NCBI GenBank assembly: GCA_945910005.1
Contig: OX246741.1
Span: forward strand, 47,584,239 to 47,648,238
Direction: 5' to 3'
Origin: Isoperla grammatica
Lineage: Eukaryota; Arthropoda; Insecta; Plecoptera; Perlodidae
Length of the DNA: 64,000 bases
The notes below the pieces were generated by a model, which had not been told where the DNA came from, made no database searches, and saw only the letters and a program-made list of their open reading frames with translations. Shown here piece by piece: positions 1-10,903 of the stretch (the stretch's first letter is position 1; every line of letters starts with the position of its first letter). Both the position numbers and the translations under genes were made by a program.

Positions 1-559
1 TGAAATTCGCGCTAATGTCCGTGTTATTGCCTAAAATTTAATGTTGTAGACGAATTACATCATTTTGAGATTGAAAACCCATATTTTGAGAAAGCGTGTT
101 TCGCGAAATCTCACGTATAGCGCGAAATCACGAACGAAATTGTGTGATACTGGTCAGAAAAACGCGAATTACCTCGCGGAATTGCGCCTTTTAGTGCGCG
201 TTTTATTCGTTTTGGGGCAAATTGCGAAAATCGGCTTAAAAAATTTAAAGCGGTGCCGAAAATCAAAATAAATAATAATAATAATAATAATAAAATAAAC
301 CTTGTTAAACATTAGTTAATAATCCTTATTTCTTTGTGATGTTTCATTGAATCGTGAAAAACGCGAAATTTGGGTTTAGAAACGAAGTTTGGGTTTTTGT
401 ATCACCGAAATGGTAGTTGTACCTAGTCAGTACCTCTAGCTAGACATTGGTTGTTTCTTCACATGGTAAAGGCCCTCTCAAGTCTCAACCCAATCATAGA
501 TGTAGAGTCACAAGACACTGAAGCTTTTAAATAAGTCAACTGCAAAAGTCCACCGCTCA

Positions 560-760
560 ACGAGGCTTCGCTCGGCCAACATCGAAAGTATGACAGCAAC
601 AAAGTACATTATGACGTAATATTTACAACTATGTTGGCGTGATGAGCTGATCGCGCAAAGTGGATTCCTATTATGCGTGGAGCTGCATGGGTTCGATTCC
701 CAGTGAGGTTGGTTTTCTACATTCAGTCTTATACTTATTATGTGTTACTCCTCTTACAAT
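560..760 (+). repeat. tRNA-derived SINE-like copy 1
   Basis: It carries an A-box-like stretch (gatgagctgatcgcgc) and a good B box (gggttcgattcccag at about 688-703) followed by a non-tRNA body. A similar head recurs about 130 bp downstream. The tail words about acaaagtac resemble those after the SINE at 25.7 kb, which suggests one family. It is not an intact tRNA because the acceptor stem does not close. Confidence 0.5.
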
Positions 761-779
761 AAACAAAGCACTCACTACG

Positions 780-915
780 ACTACTGTTATTTGAAACTAT
801 GCTGGCGCAATGAGCCGATCATCACGAGTTCGAACAGTGGTTTTCTGTGGTTCTGGCCTTCTGGGTTCGATTCCCAGCGAGGTCGCCTCCTCTTACAATG
901 ACGATTAGGCACTCT
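780..915 (+). repeat. tRNA-derived SINE-like copy 2
   Basis: The head (gctggcgcaatgagccgatc) and B box (gggttcgattcccag) parallel copy 1 and sit just upstream of exon A's acceptor region. The shared words gaaactatg/acaactatg and cctcttacaat also link the two copies. Confidence 0.5.
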
Positions 916-1008
916 CTTCTCCGTAGGGTAATAAGGGTTATTGAGTAATAGGCCTATTTGTGAACGCATGTTTTTTAACTCGTGTTTTCGGGTTGTTTGA
1001 CATTTCAG

Positions 1009-1107
1009 CAAGAAGAGCTACTGAAGAGGAAGATGATATATCGCAGCGATCTGATAACTGGTGTTGCTAGGGAGTATCTTAAAGAACGGGACATGAAGTA
1101 CCAAGAG
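1009..1107 (+). CDS. ODAD3: ODAD3-like exon A (first exon in window)
   Basis: The exon lies between an acceptor (catttcag) and a strong donor (gag|gtaagt). It is 33 codons in phase 0 at both ends, beginning QEELLKRKM and ending LKERDMKYQE. The peptide is highly charged and helical, as expected for the coiled-coil rod of an axonemal docking protein. It joins in frame to the exon at 3397. The upstream exons that should carry the N-terminus lie outside the window. Confidence 0.7.
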
Positions 1108-1674
1108 GTAAGTTACTCCATTGGTCGTACATTCGTTGATAAGCAAGTATCTAGCCCCCCTCGTTCCTTCTAACTAGGAAAACGCTCCGCGTTGCCAGAT
1201 GAGCGATTTTTTTCAATGTATCAAATCAAATAAATCATTTGCATATCATATTACTCTTAAAAAAAAAAATACCTTTATAATAAACATATGATTATTTTTC
1301 AAGATGGCGGATCAAGTTACATCCTTATAACTTAAGTATATTATTTCTTGATATGTTGCTAATAGATGCACGAAATATTATTCAAATCCGTTAAGAAGTT
1401 TTCTTTAAAGAAATTAAAACCTTCAAGATGATGGATTTCCGCATAATTTCATTCGACCGTGGTCTACTCAATAGGCTCTAATTCATAAACTATTAAACCT
1501 ATCAGTGTATGGAAAGTTCCATAATGTAGATACCTATAGACTATATCTAAAATGTAATATTAATTAATCATACAATAACCCGCTTTTAAATCATAATAAA
1601 AGCTCTTTAATTTGTCGACCAAGTTCGTTGTTAATATTTGCATGTTTGCCGTGAAGGTCATTAAATATAACACG

Positions 1675-2370
1675 TCATTGTAGCCATTCTATGATAGCTA
1701 TCAAACTTCCAAATACATAGTGAGAAAGGTCTGACTGCGTACGCCATTTCGGCAGCATACTATGTGCATCTAACTTCAATGGTCCGCAAATGCGAATCAT
1801 ATCGGTGGAACACTGTAAAAACGAAGAAAATTACTGCCGTAAATAAACAATATTTGTTTATAACATGGCGGTTGAAGCCACAATTTTGAAACTTTTGTCG
1901 TGTGTTGGTACTATTGATGTGGACTTACAAATAAAAAATTATTTATATCGGTGCGTAAGTTTTAATTTAATTAAATAAATAACAAAACATGCGTTTCAGT
2001 TGTTAATTTTTTGTAGGTTGGCATCTTACGGCATTGTAGCCATTCTATGACAGCTATCGAAATTCCAAATAATATTGCATAGGTATTGTTACGTACGCTA
2101 TGTTTTATGTATACTATGTGCATCTTACTGCATTAGTCCGCAAATGCAAATCATATCGGCGAAACACTGTAAAAATGAAGATATTATTGTTGTAAATATT
2201 TTTTTATAACATGGCGGATAAACGTACAATTTTGAAATTATTGTCAATTGTTGGTACTGTTGATATAAACCTACACGTGAAACTTTATTTAAATCCGTTC
2301 GTAAGTTTTCATTTAATCAAATAAATAAACAAATTTTATTTTTCAGTAATTAATTTTGTGTAGGTTGGCA
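1675..2370. repeat. Two diverged tandem copies, about 350 bp each
   Basis: The word ttgtagccattctatga occurs at about 1679 and again at about 2034. Each is followed by matching words in the same order: actatgtgcatct, gtccgcaaatgc, atcatatcgg, gaaacactgtaaaaa, aacatggcgg and gtaggttggcatctt. The second copy runs into a CAGACATA-rich tail. This indicates an interspersed element inserted head to tail, or an old duplication. Confidence 0.6.
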
Positions 2371-2379
2371 TCTTGACGA

Positions 2380-2580
2380 ATTTTGCTGGTTATGTTAACA
2401 GCATCGAGTTAAGTGGTCTCAAACGGTGCCCGAAAATTTCAGCCAAATACGTCTAGCCGTTTGACCTGTGCGCGACGAACTAAATTTAGCGCACATACAG
2501 ACATACAGACATACAGACACACAGACAAAGCGCCGATCGAGTTGTATGGAGAGATTCACTCCGCTTCGCTGCGCTCATCT
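2380..2580 (+). repeat. Non-LTR/SINE 3'-tail-like sequence with CAGACATA repeats
   Basis: It holds the words gtctagccgtttgacc and cgcgacgaac, then four short cagacatA/C units and a G+C-rich tail with cactccgcttcgctgcgct. This layout is widespread at the 3' ends of invertebrate retroposons. The family was not identified. Confidence 0.4.
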
Positions 2581-2599
2581 AACCATTCATAGATGAGAT

Positions 2600-2800
2600 C
2601 AAATCTGTCATGGAGCAAGATCACGTGCCGACCTACCCTTGTCCCAACCACCCTGGTACGGGACTCGAACCCACGTTGTGGTCAGCTGTCTCAAGGTTTC
2701 ACTGGGGACGTAACAACCTCTCGACATGCGATAACTCACACATTCGGGATCTTTGGCAATACTGAGGAGAACAGGGAATCTAGGGTATGGTAAGGTCAGA
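2600..2800 (-). repeat. tRNA-headed SINE-like sequence, minus strand
   Basis: On the minus strand a B-box-like gtgggttcgagtcccg is followed 3' by accagggtggttgggac. There is no closed cloverleaf, so it is read as a retroposon head rather than a gene. Confidence 0.35.
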
Positions 2801-3396
2801 TTCCTTCTTCTGTTGTTCACAAGTCTTGTCATCAGACATCCACTGTGATAGCAGGTTCAACCCCCATTCATCGTTACATACAGTCTTTTATCATCTCAGC
2901 CCTCGGGCTTACTTGACCCAACACTACCTTACGAATGCTTGCGTCACAGGCGAGGCACTCGTAGTTGAACAGCGAACCGCCCGAGACAACCCTGAGCAAA
3001 TACCGATCGCTGATTAGCTACGAGCCCCTCGCCTGTGACGTTGACGAGTGTAGTCTGTGGTAGTCTTGAGACAACTACTTCATCTACTCTAAAGAGTAAA
3101 GCCCGGGAGACCGTTCCAGAAAAGTTCAAAGCTGAACGGTTATTAAAATCTAGTAAACTTGAAAGACAGTATAAACCTGGACTATGACAGAAAGGTGTTG
3201 ACAGGCGTTAAAAAACGTAAATCAAGGCGAAAAGGTATTTCTCACCAAATACCCACCTGTTTAGGTCGTACTGTTCGCGTTCACTCCCCACCCCCCTCAT
3301 CCACTAAACCACCTCGCATTGTGAGTTTCTCGGTCCGTGCACAGATACTGTGAGAACATAATCAACTGCAATTACTGTAACGGGGATGTTTTCCAG

Positions 3397-3582
3397 ATAA
3401 TATGTTCCAAGGAGAACCAAATCCACGTGGTAGAAATGAATCTGATGGAGGCCGAACACATTCTGAGGAAGTATCAGGCGATACAGAAGGGTCTGCTACA
3501 TGACTCTGTTACCTTCGAGCGGAGCATAAACGTGCTGCAAGACGCCGCACACAAGCAACAGAAGGAGATAGACGAGATGAAG
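3397..3582 (+). CDS. ODAD3: ODAD3-like exon B (parent of array I)
   Basis: The acceptor is gttttccag and the donor atgaag|gtgagt. The exon has 62 codons, phase 0 at both ends. The peptide includes MNLMEAEHILRKYQAI and ends QQKEIDEMK. The 'EAxxIxxKY' heptad pattern is typical of the central coiled coil in the ODAD1/ODAD3/CCDC63 family. The last 81 nt (27 codons, from 3502) are the parent of the tandem array that fills the following 15.4-kb intron, so this is the first and only complete copy. Confidence 0.75.
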
Positions 3583-6500
3583 GTGAGTGAGTGTGTCATA
3601 CAGCGTTATACACCCTGAGTCTGCACTGCACCCAGGTAGTATCTAATACAGGACTCTGTTACCTTCGAGCGGAGCATAAACGTGCTGCAAGACGCCGCAC
3701 ACAAGCAACAGAAGGAGATAGACGAGATGAAGGTGAGTGAGTGTGTCATACAGCGTTATACACCCTGAGTCTGCACTGCACCCAGGTAGTATCTAATACA
3801 GGACTCTGTTACCTTCGAGCGGAGCATAAACGTGCTGCAAGACACGCCGCACACAAGCAACAGAAGGAGATAGACGAGATGAAGGTGAGTGAGTGTGACA
3901 TACAGCGTTATATACCCTGAGTCTGCACTGCACCCAGGTAGTATCTAATACAGGACTCTGTTACCTTCGAGCGGAGCATAAACGTGCTGCAAGACACGCC
4001 GCACACAAGCAACAGAAGGAGATAGACGAGATGAAGGTGAGTGAGTGTGACATACAGCGTTATACACCCTGAGTATGCACTGCACCCAGGTAGTATCTAA
4101 TACAGGACTCTGTTACCTTCGAGCGGAGCATAAACGTGCTGCAAGACACGCCGCACACAAGCAACAGAAGGAGATAGACGAGATGAAGGTGAGTGAGTGT
4201 GTCATACAGCGTTATACACCCTGAGTCTGCACTGCACCCAGGTAGTATCTAATACAGGACTCTGTTACCTTCGAGCGGAGCATAAACGTGCTGCAAGACA
4301 CGCCGCACACAAGCAACAGAAGGAGATAGACGAGATGAAGGTGAGTGAGTGTGTCATACAGCGTTATACACCCTGAGTCTGCACTGCACCCAGGTAGTAT
4401 CTAATACAGGACTCTGTTACCTTCGAGCGGAGCATAAACGTGCTGCAAGACACGCCGCACACAAGCAACAGAAGGAGATAGACGAGATGAAGGTGAGTGA
4501 GTGTGTCATACAGCGTTATACACCCTGAGTCTGCACTGCACCCAGGTAGTATCTAATACAGGACTCTGTTACCTTCGAGCGGAGCATAAACGTGCTGCAA
4601 GACGCCGCACACAAGCAACAGAAGGAGATAGACGAGATGAAGGTGAGTGAGTGTGTCATACAGCGTTATACACCCTGAGTCTGCTCTGCACCCAGGTAGT
4701 ATCTAATACAGGACTCTGTTACCTTCGAGCGGAGCATAAACGTGCTGCAAGACACGCCGCACACAAGCAACAGAAGGAGATAGACGAGATGAAGGTGAGT
4801 GAGTGTGTCATACAGCGTTATACACCCTGAGTCTGCACTGCACCCAGGTAGTATCTAATACAGGACTCTGTTACCTTCGAGCGGAGCATAAACGTGCTGC
4901 AAGACACGCCGCACACAAGCAACAGAAGGAGATAGACGAGATGAAGGTGAGTGAGTGTGTCATACAGCGTTATACACCCTGAGTCTGCACTGCACCCAGG
5001 TAGTATCTAATACAGGACTCTGTTACCTTCGAGCGGAGCATAAACGTGCTGCAAGACGCCGCACACAAGCAACAGAAGGAGATAGACGAGATGAAGGTGA
5101 GTGAGTGTGTCATACAGCGTTATATACCCTGAGTCTGCACTGCACCCAGGTAGTATCTAATACAGGACTCTGTTACCTTCGAGCGGAGCATAAACGTGCT
5201 GCAAGACGCCGCACACAAGCAACAGAAGGAGATAGACGAGATGAAGGTGAGTGAGTGTGTCATACAGCGTTATACACCCTGAGTCTGCACTGCACCCAGG
5301 TAGTATCTAATACAGGACTCTGTTACCTTCGAGCGGAGCATAAACGTGCTGCAAGACACGCCGCACACAAGCAACAGAAGGAGATAGACGAGATGAAGGT
5401 GAGTGAGTGTGTCATACAGCGTTATACACCCTGAGTCTGCACTGCACCCAGGTAGTATCTAATACAGGACTCTGTTACCTTCGAGCGGAGCATAAACGTG
5501 CTGCAAGACGCCGCACACAAGCAACAGAAGGAGATAGACGAGATGAAGGTGAGTGAGTGTGTCATACAGCGTTATACACCCTGAGTCTGCACTGCACCCA
5601 GGTAGTATCTAATACAGGACTCTGTTACCTTCGAGCGGAGCATAAACGTGCTGCAAGACACGCCGCACACAAGCAACAGAAGGAGATAGACGAGATGAAG
5701 GTGAGTGAGTGTGTCATACAGCGTTATACACCCTGAGTCTGCACTGCACCCAGGTAGTATCTAATACAGGACTCTGTTACCTTCGAGCGGAGCATAAACG
5801 TGCTGCAAGACACGCCGCACACAAGCAACAGAAGGAGATAGACGAGATGAAGGTGAGTGAGTGTGTCATACAGCGTTATACACCCTGAGTCTGCACTGCA
5901 CCCAGGTAGTATCTAATACAGGACTCTGTTACCTTCGAGCGGAGCATAAACGTGCTGCAAGACACGCCGCACACAAGCAACAGAAGGAGATAGACGAGAT
6001 GAAGGTGAGTGAGTGTGTCATACAGCGTTATACACCCTGAGTCTGCACTGCACCCAGGTAGTATCTAATACAGGACTCTGTTACCTTCGAGCGGAGCATA
6101 AACGTGCTGCAAGACACGCCGCACACAAGCAACAGAAGGAGATAGACGAGATGAAGGTGAGTGAGTGTGACATACAGCGTTATACACCCTGAGTCTGCAC
6201 TGCACCCAGGTAGTATCTAATACAGGACTCTGTTACCTTCGAGCGGAGCATAAACGTGCTGCAAGACGCCGCACACAAGCAACAGAAGGAGATAGACGAG
6301 ATGAAGGTGAGTGAGTGTGTCATACAGCGTTATACACCCTGAGTCTGCACTACACCCAGGTAGTATCTAATACAGGACTCTGTTACCTTCGAGCGGAGCA
6401 TAAACGTGCTGCAAGACACGCCGCACACAAGCAACAGAAGGAGATAGACGAGATGAAGGTGACTCTGTTACCTTCGAGCGGAGCATAAACGTGCTGCAAG

Positions 6501-7773
6501 ACGCCGCACACAAGCAACAGAAGGAGATAGACGAGATGAAGGTGAGTGAGTGTGTCATACAGCGTTATACACCCTGAGTCTGCACTGCACCCAGGTAGTA
6601 TCTAATACAGGACTCTGTTACCTTCGAGCGGAGCATAAACGTGCTGCAAGACACGCCGCACACAAGCAACAGAAGGAGATAGACGAGATGAAGGTGAGTG
6701 AGTGTGACATACAGCGTTATACACCCTGAGTCTGCACTGCACCCAGGTAGTATCTAATACAGGACTCTGTTACCTTCGAGCGGAGCATAAACGTGCTGCA
6801 AGACGCCGCACACAAGCAACAGAAGGAGATAGACGAGATGAAGGTGAGTGAGTGTGTCATACAGCGTTATACACCCTGAGTCTGCACTGCACCCAGGTAG
6901 TATCTAATACAGGACTCTGTTACCTTCGAGCGGAGCATAAACGTGCTGCAAGACACGCCGCACACAAGCAACAGAAGGAGATAGACGAGATGAAGGTGAG
7001 TGAGTGTGTCATACAGCGTTATACACCCTGAGTCTGCACTGCACCCAGGTAGTATCTAATACAGGACTCTGTTACCTTCGAGCGGAGCATAAACGTGCTG
7101 CAAGACACGCCGCACACAAGCAACAGAAGGAGATAGACGAGATGAAGGTGAGTGAGTGTGTCATACAGCGTTATACACCCTGAGTCTGCACTGCACCCAG
7201 GTAGTATCTAATACAGGACTCTGTTACCTTCGAGCGGAGCATAAACGTGCTGCAAGACACGCCGCACACAAGCAACAAAAGGAGATAGACGAGATGAAGG
7301 TGAGTGAGTGTGACATACAGCGTTATACACCCTGAGTCTGCACTGCACCCAGGTAGTATCTAATACAGGACTCTGTTACCTTCGAGCGGAGCATAAACGT
7401 GCTGCAAGACACACCGCACACAAGCAACAGAAGGAGATAGACGAGATGAAGGTGAGTGAGTGTGACATACAGCGTTATACACCCTGAGTCTGCACTGCAC
7501 CCAGGTAGTATCTAATACAGGACTCTGTTACCTTCGAGCGGAGCATAAACGTGCTGCAAGACACGCCGCACACAAGCAACAGAAGGAGATAGACGAGATG
7601 AAGGTGAGTGAGTGTGACATACAGCGTTATACACCCTGAGTCTGCACTGCACCCAGGTAGTATCTAATACAGGACTCTGTTACCTTCGAGCGGAGCATAA
7701 ACGTGCTGCAAGACGCCGCACACAAGCAACAGAAGGAGATAGACGAGATGAAGGTGAGTGAGTGTGACATACA
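3502..7773 (+). repeat. Array I, left block: about 29 copies of a 150/152-bp unit derived from exon B plus donor
   Basis: Each unit has an 81-nt exon copy (from gactctgttacc to gagatgaag), the donor gtgagt, and a 69-nt intron-like segment ending tctaatacag, directly followed by the next exon copy. Starts at 3502, 3652 and 3802 give a 150-bp period. Many units carry an extra AC (gacacgccgc against gacgccgc), making the exon copy 83 nt and the period 152. The other common variant is gtgtcatac against gtgacatac. One unit near 6400-6470 has lost almost all of the intron part, fusing two exon copies. The block is cut at 7773 by a transposon insertion. Confidence 0.95.
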
Positions 7774-8240
7774 CAGTGGCGTATCCAGGAATTGGGAAAG
7801 GGGGGGGTTTCAACTCATATTATAGGGAGTGGAGCCGAAACATAATTGGGGTTCCGTGGGGGGGGGGGGGGGGGGGCTTGCCCGAAAAAATTCTCGTCAA
7901 GGTAATTTTAGTGCAAGTCTGTGCGTTTTACAGCGGCCAACTGAAACATGATTTCTCAGTTTCTGGCAACACATTTTCTTCCTTAGCACCGCTTATAAAA
8001 GGAACCTCAATCAATAATATGCATATCTTTCGTATTGCTTTTGCTTTTAATAATTACAACAATATACAATAGTAATTATAAAGTAAAACATCTAACTGTC
8101 TATTGAAATACTGTCTTTTGATACTGTCTATTGAAATACTGTCTATTGAAATGTAAACGGTCATTTCCCATGTTTCCTTTGCAAAAGGGGGGGGGGTTTG
8201 TCCCCCCCCCCCCTCCCCCCCCCCCGTGTATACGCCACTG
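7774..8240. mobile_element. hAT-like MITE, left copy of the composite
   Basis: The ends cagtggcgtatccag and gtatacgccactg form imperfect terminal inverted repeats, followed inward by G-runs and C-runs. The interior is AT-rich with a small cluster of tactgtctattgaaa repeats (about 8098-8150). It is close in sequence to 10448-10903, differing by a few substitutions and homopolymer lengths. It has no coding capacity. Confidence 0.75.
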
Positions 8241-9463
8241 AGACGCAGTACGGATCATTGCGACCGTAATACACGGCCACCAGACAGTTGGTACGAGTGA
8301 TGTTGTGACAACTGACAGTAGTAGCAACGTAACTCACCTGTGAGACGCACTGGTTCTGTCTAATGAGTCTACACTAGGCCTCCGAGAACGCACACTAAAT
8401 CAACGTTATTGTGGTTAGAAATGTCTTTCTTTGCGTCGTCGCACGGAGCAAGCACATGGGTCTGTTGTTGTTTACGTTGCCATGGTTACGGTGCCGACTC
8501 CTCCCCTAGCACGTGACTAGCAGTGCCGTGGCTTGTGCGACTTACGGCCATCAGTTCGAATGGCGAGAAAAACAATGTTTGTCGCGAGGTACATTTTCTC
8601 GCGGAAAACATCTCTTTTCAACCCCTAATATGTGTGATCGTGTTGTGAAAAGTGGTTAAGGTGCTAGCTGGGTCCAAGCCGGTCAGGTTAGTGTCTTTTC
8701 ATTTTCGATTTACGTTGTTTATTACACGTAGGACTTGTCGATAAAATGTGCAAAAGCGTATTCTCAGTGACAGATCCACGCGAAAATTTGTCCTGATAGT
8801 TTTATTCGAAAATGGCTTCCCCACTAGTTGCAAATCCACGCGAAATTTTTAGGTATCAGGAGAACAGCACATCGAGGAGCCAAACAGAAAATTCGACCAA
8901 TCAGAGTCGAGGATCTTATTGACACGGCCAGTTCTATCGACACGAATTTCGTAATTCGACCAATCAGAGTCGAGGATCTTATTGACACGGCCAGTTTTAT
9001 CGACACGAATTTCGTATCTCATAGGACGCGTGCACTCTATTGACACAAAAACTGACGTTGTAAATCGAGAAGTTTAAATATTCCCGCATTCACGGCCTAC
9101 CTGAGCCGCCGCATTCGGCCGTGCACTCTAGCGGCGAGCGTTCATCAGCTGGGGTAATATTTGAGGTTAGGAAGTTGTGAACTGGGCTCATTTGGTTAGG
9201 TTAGGTTAGGCCCGCTGATTCAACTAAAGTAAACAGATACCTACACTCATACTGTGATATTACATTCTTATAGTCAACTAGCAGGGTGAGTCCTACTGAC
9301 ACAACTATAGTAACAGATACCAACACTCATACTGTGATATTACATTCTTGTATTTGTATTTGAGTAGATGGGGCAGAGCTTGGAGGAAACGTTTAATTTT
9401 GTAAACGTTTATTTTGTCTTGTATTTGAGTAGATAGGACAGGCTGGGAGGAAACGTTTTAAAC

Positions 9464-9833
9464 GTACATACTGTGTAAGGGTACATACTGTGCGAGGTAC
9501 ATACTGTGTTAGGGTACATACTGTGTAAGGGTACATACTGTGCGAGGTACATACTGTGTTAGGGTACATACTGTGTAAGGGTTCATACTGTGTAAGGGTA
9601 CATACTGTGTGTGGTACATACTGTGTAAGGGTACATACTGTGTGAGGTACATACTGTGTAAGGGTACATACTGTGCGAGGTACATACTGTGTTAGGGTAC
9701 ATACTGTTTTAGGGTACATACTGTGTAAGGGTTCATACTGTGTAAGGGTACATACTATGTGTGGTACATACTGTGTAAGGTACATACTTTGTGAGGTACA
9801 TTCTGTGCGAGGTACATACTGTGCGTAGAACAT
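9464..9833 (+). repeat. Minisatellite of gtacatactgtgtaagg-type units
   Basis: About 20 units of 17-19 bp alternate between tacatactgtgtaaggg, tacatactgtgcgagg and tacatactgtgttaggg. The lack of stops on the minus strand is a by-product of the repeat, not a gene. Confidence 0.85.
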
Positions 9834-9834
9834 A

Positions 9835-10447
9835 TTGTGTATATTGCCGTTATGGTTCTGTCAATTAATCTTACCTTCGGCGTCCTAGAACGCACACAAA
9901 AATCGACGTCATTGAGATTTGTAATGTCTAGGCCGTACAAGGGTGTGGTGTTATTGACTTAGCATTTGCTATGGTTACTCTAGGGCTACGGTTATACCAC
10001 CATCGGACGCGTAGTGAAAAGAACTACGATCGTTTATATTGCCACTATTTGGTTCTGTCTAATGAGTCTACACTATACCTCCGAGAACGCACACTAAATC
10101 AACGTCATTGATATTTGTAATTTCTAGGCCGTACAAGGCTATGGTATTAAAGTTGTAACATCTTCTATGGTTACTCTAGGGCTACGGTTATACCACCATC
10201 GGACGCGTAGTGAAAAGAACTACGGTCGTTTATATTGCCACTATTTGGTTCTGTCTAATGAGTCTACACTATGCCTCCGAGAACGCACACTAAATCAACG
10301 TCATTGATATTTGTAATTTCTAGTCCGTACAAGGCTATGGTATTATAGTTGTAACATCTTCTATGGTTACTCTAGGGCTACGGTTATACCACCATCGGAC
10401 GCGTAGTGAAAAGAACTACGATCGTTTATATTGCCACTATATGGTTC
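9835..10447 (+). repeat. About 196-bp tandem repeat, three to four copies
   Basis: The word catcggacgcgtagtgaaaa starts at 10001, 10198 and 10393, spaced 197 and 195 bp. A more diverged copy precedes them from about 9835. Units include ggttctgtctaatgagtcta and gagaacgcacactaaatc. The latter words also occur singly at about 8351-8400, so the array probably grew from that older copy. Confidence 0.8.
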
Positions 10448-10903
10448 CAGTGGCGTATCCAGGAATTGGGAAGGGGGGGTTTTCAACCCATATTATAGAG
10501 AGTGGAGCCGAAACTTAATTAGGGTTCCGGGGGGGGGGGGGGGGGGGGCTTGCCCGAAAAAATTCTCGTCAAGGTAATTTTAGTGCAAATCTGTGCGTTT
10601 TACAGCGGCCAACTGAAACATGATAACTCAGTTTCTGGCAACACATTTTCTTCCTTAGCACCGCTAATAAAAGGAACCTCAAACAATAATATGCATATTT
10701 TTCGTATTGCTTTTGCTTTTAATAATTACAACAATATACAATAGTAATTATAAAGTAAAACATCTAACTGTCTATTGAAATACTGTCTTTTGATACTGTC
10801 TATTAAATACTGTCTATTGAAATGAAAACGGTCATTTTCCATGTTTCCTTTGCAAAAGGGGGGGGTTTTGTCCCCCCCCTCCCCCCCCGTGTATACGCCA
10901 CTG
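10448..10903. mobile_element. hAT-like MITE, right copy of the composite
   Basis: It has the same termini and interior as 7774-8240 in the same orientation, 456 bp. Its right end abuts gacacaca, the target duplicate of the composite. Confidence 0.75.

Larger units (their letters stand above)
1..1008. other. Intron (5' flank of exon A), with SINE remnants
   Basis: No exon was recognised. It contains a short (AAT)n tract at about 270-293 and two adjacent tRNA-headed SINE-like copies (listed separately). The left third is AT-rich unique sequence with several CG dinucleotides. Confidence 0.5.
1108..3396. other. Intron A-B, repeat-filled
   Basis: 2.3 kb without a recognisable exon. It contains a diverged tandem duplication (about 1675-2370), a LINE/SINE-type 3' tail with CAGACATA units (about 2380-2580), a reverse-oriented tRNA-like B box (about 2640-2680) and a hairpin at about 2943-3040. 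Confidence 0.5.
8241..10447. repeat. Interior of the composite insertion: mixed tandem repeats
   Basis: It contains a word set shared with a later 196-bp repeat (8351-8410), a 63-bp direct duplication (8890-9015) and two copies of a segment with cactcatactgtgatatta (about 9243 and 9323). It also contains a short-period minisatellite (9464-9833) and about three copies of the 196-bp unit (to 10447). No protein-coding signal was recognised. Confidence 0.6.
7774..10903. mobile_element. Composite hAT-like insertion inside array I
   Basis: Two near-identical MITEs (7774-8240 and 10448-10903) bracket about 2.2 kb. The outer borders are flanked by gacataca (7766-7773) and gacacaca (10904-10911), a 7/8 match. 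Removing the insert and one duplicate restores an ordinary array unit (gtgacataca followed by gcgttatacacc). The inner borders (agacgcag after 8240, tatggttc before 10448) do not match each other. This is the pattern of a composite element that moved as a unit. There is no transposase-like reading frame inside, so movement would need an enzyme in trans. Eight-bp duplications fit the hAT superfamily. Confidence 0.75.

Noticed and set aside
9195..9212. Telomeric TTAGG tract
   Set aside because: Only about three units (ggttaggttaggttagg) inside a transposon interior, too few to be telomeric or to assign the phylum.
9393..9833. Minus-strand protein of TQYVPHTVCTL repeats
   Set aside because: Translation of a 17-19-bp minisatellite, with no start context or splice signals.
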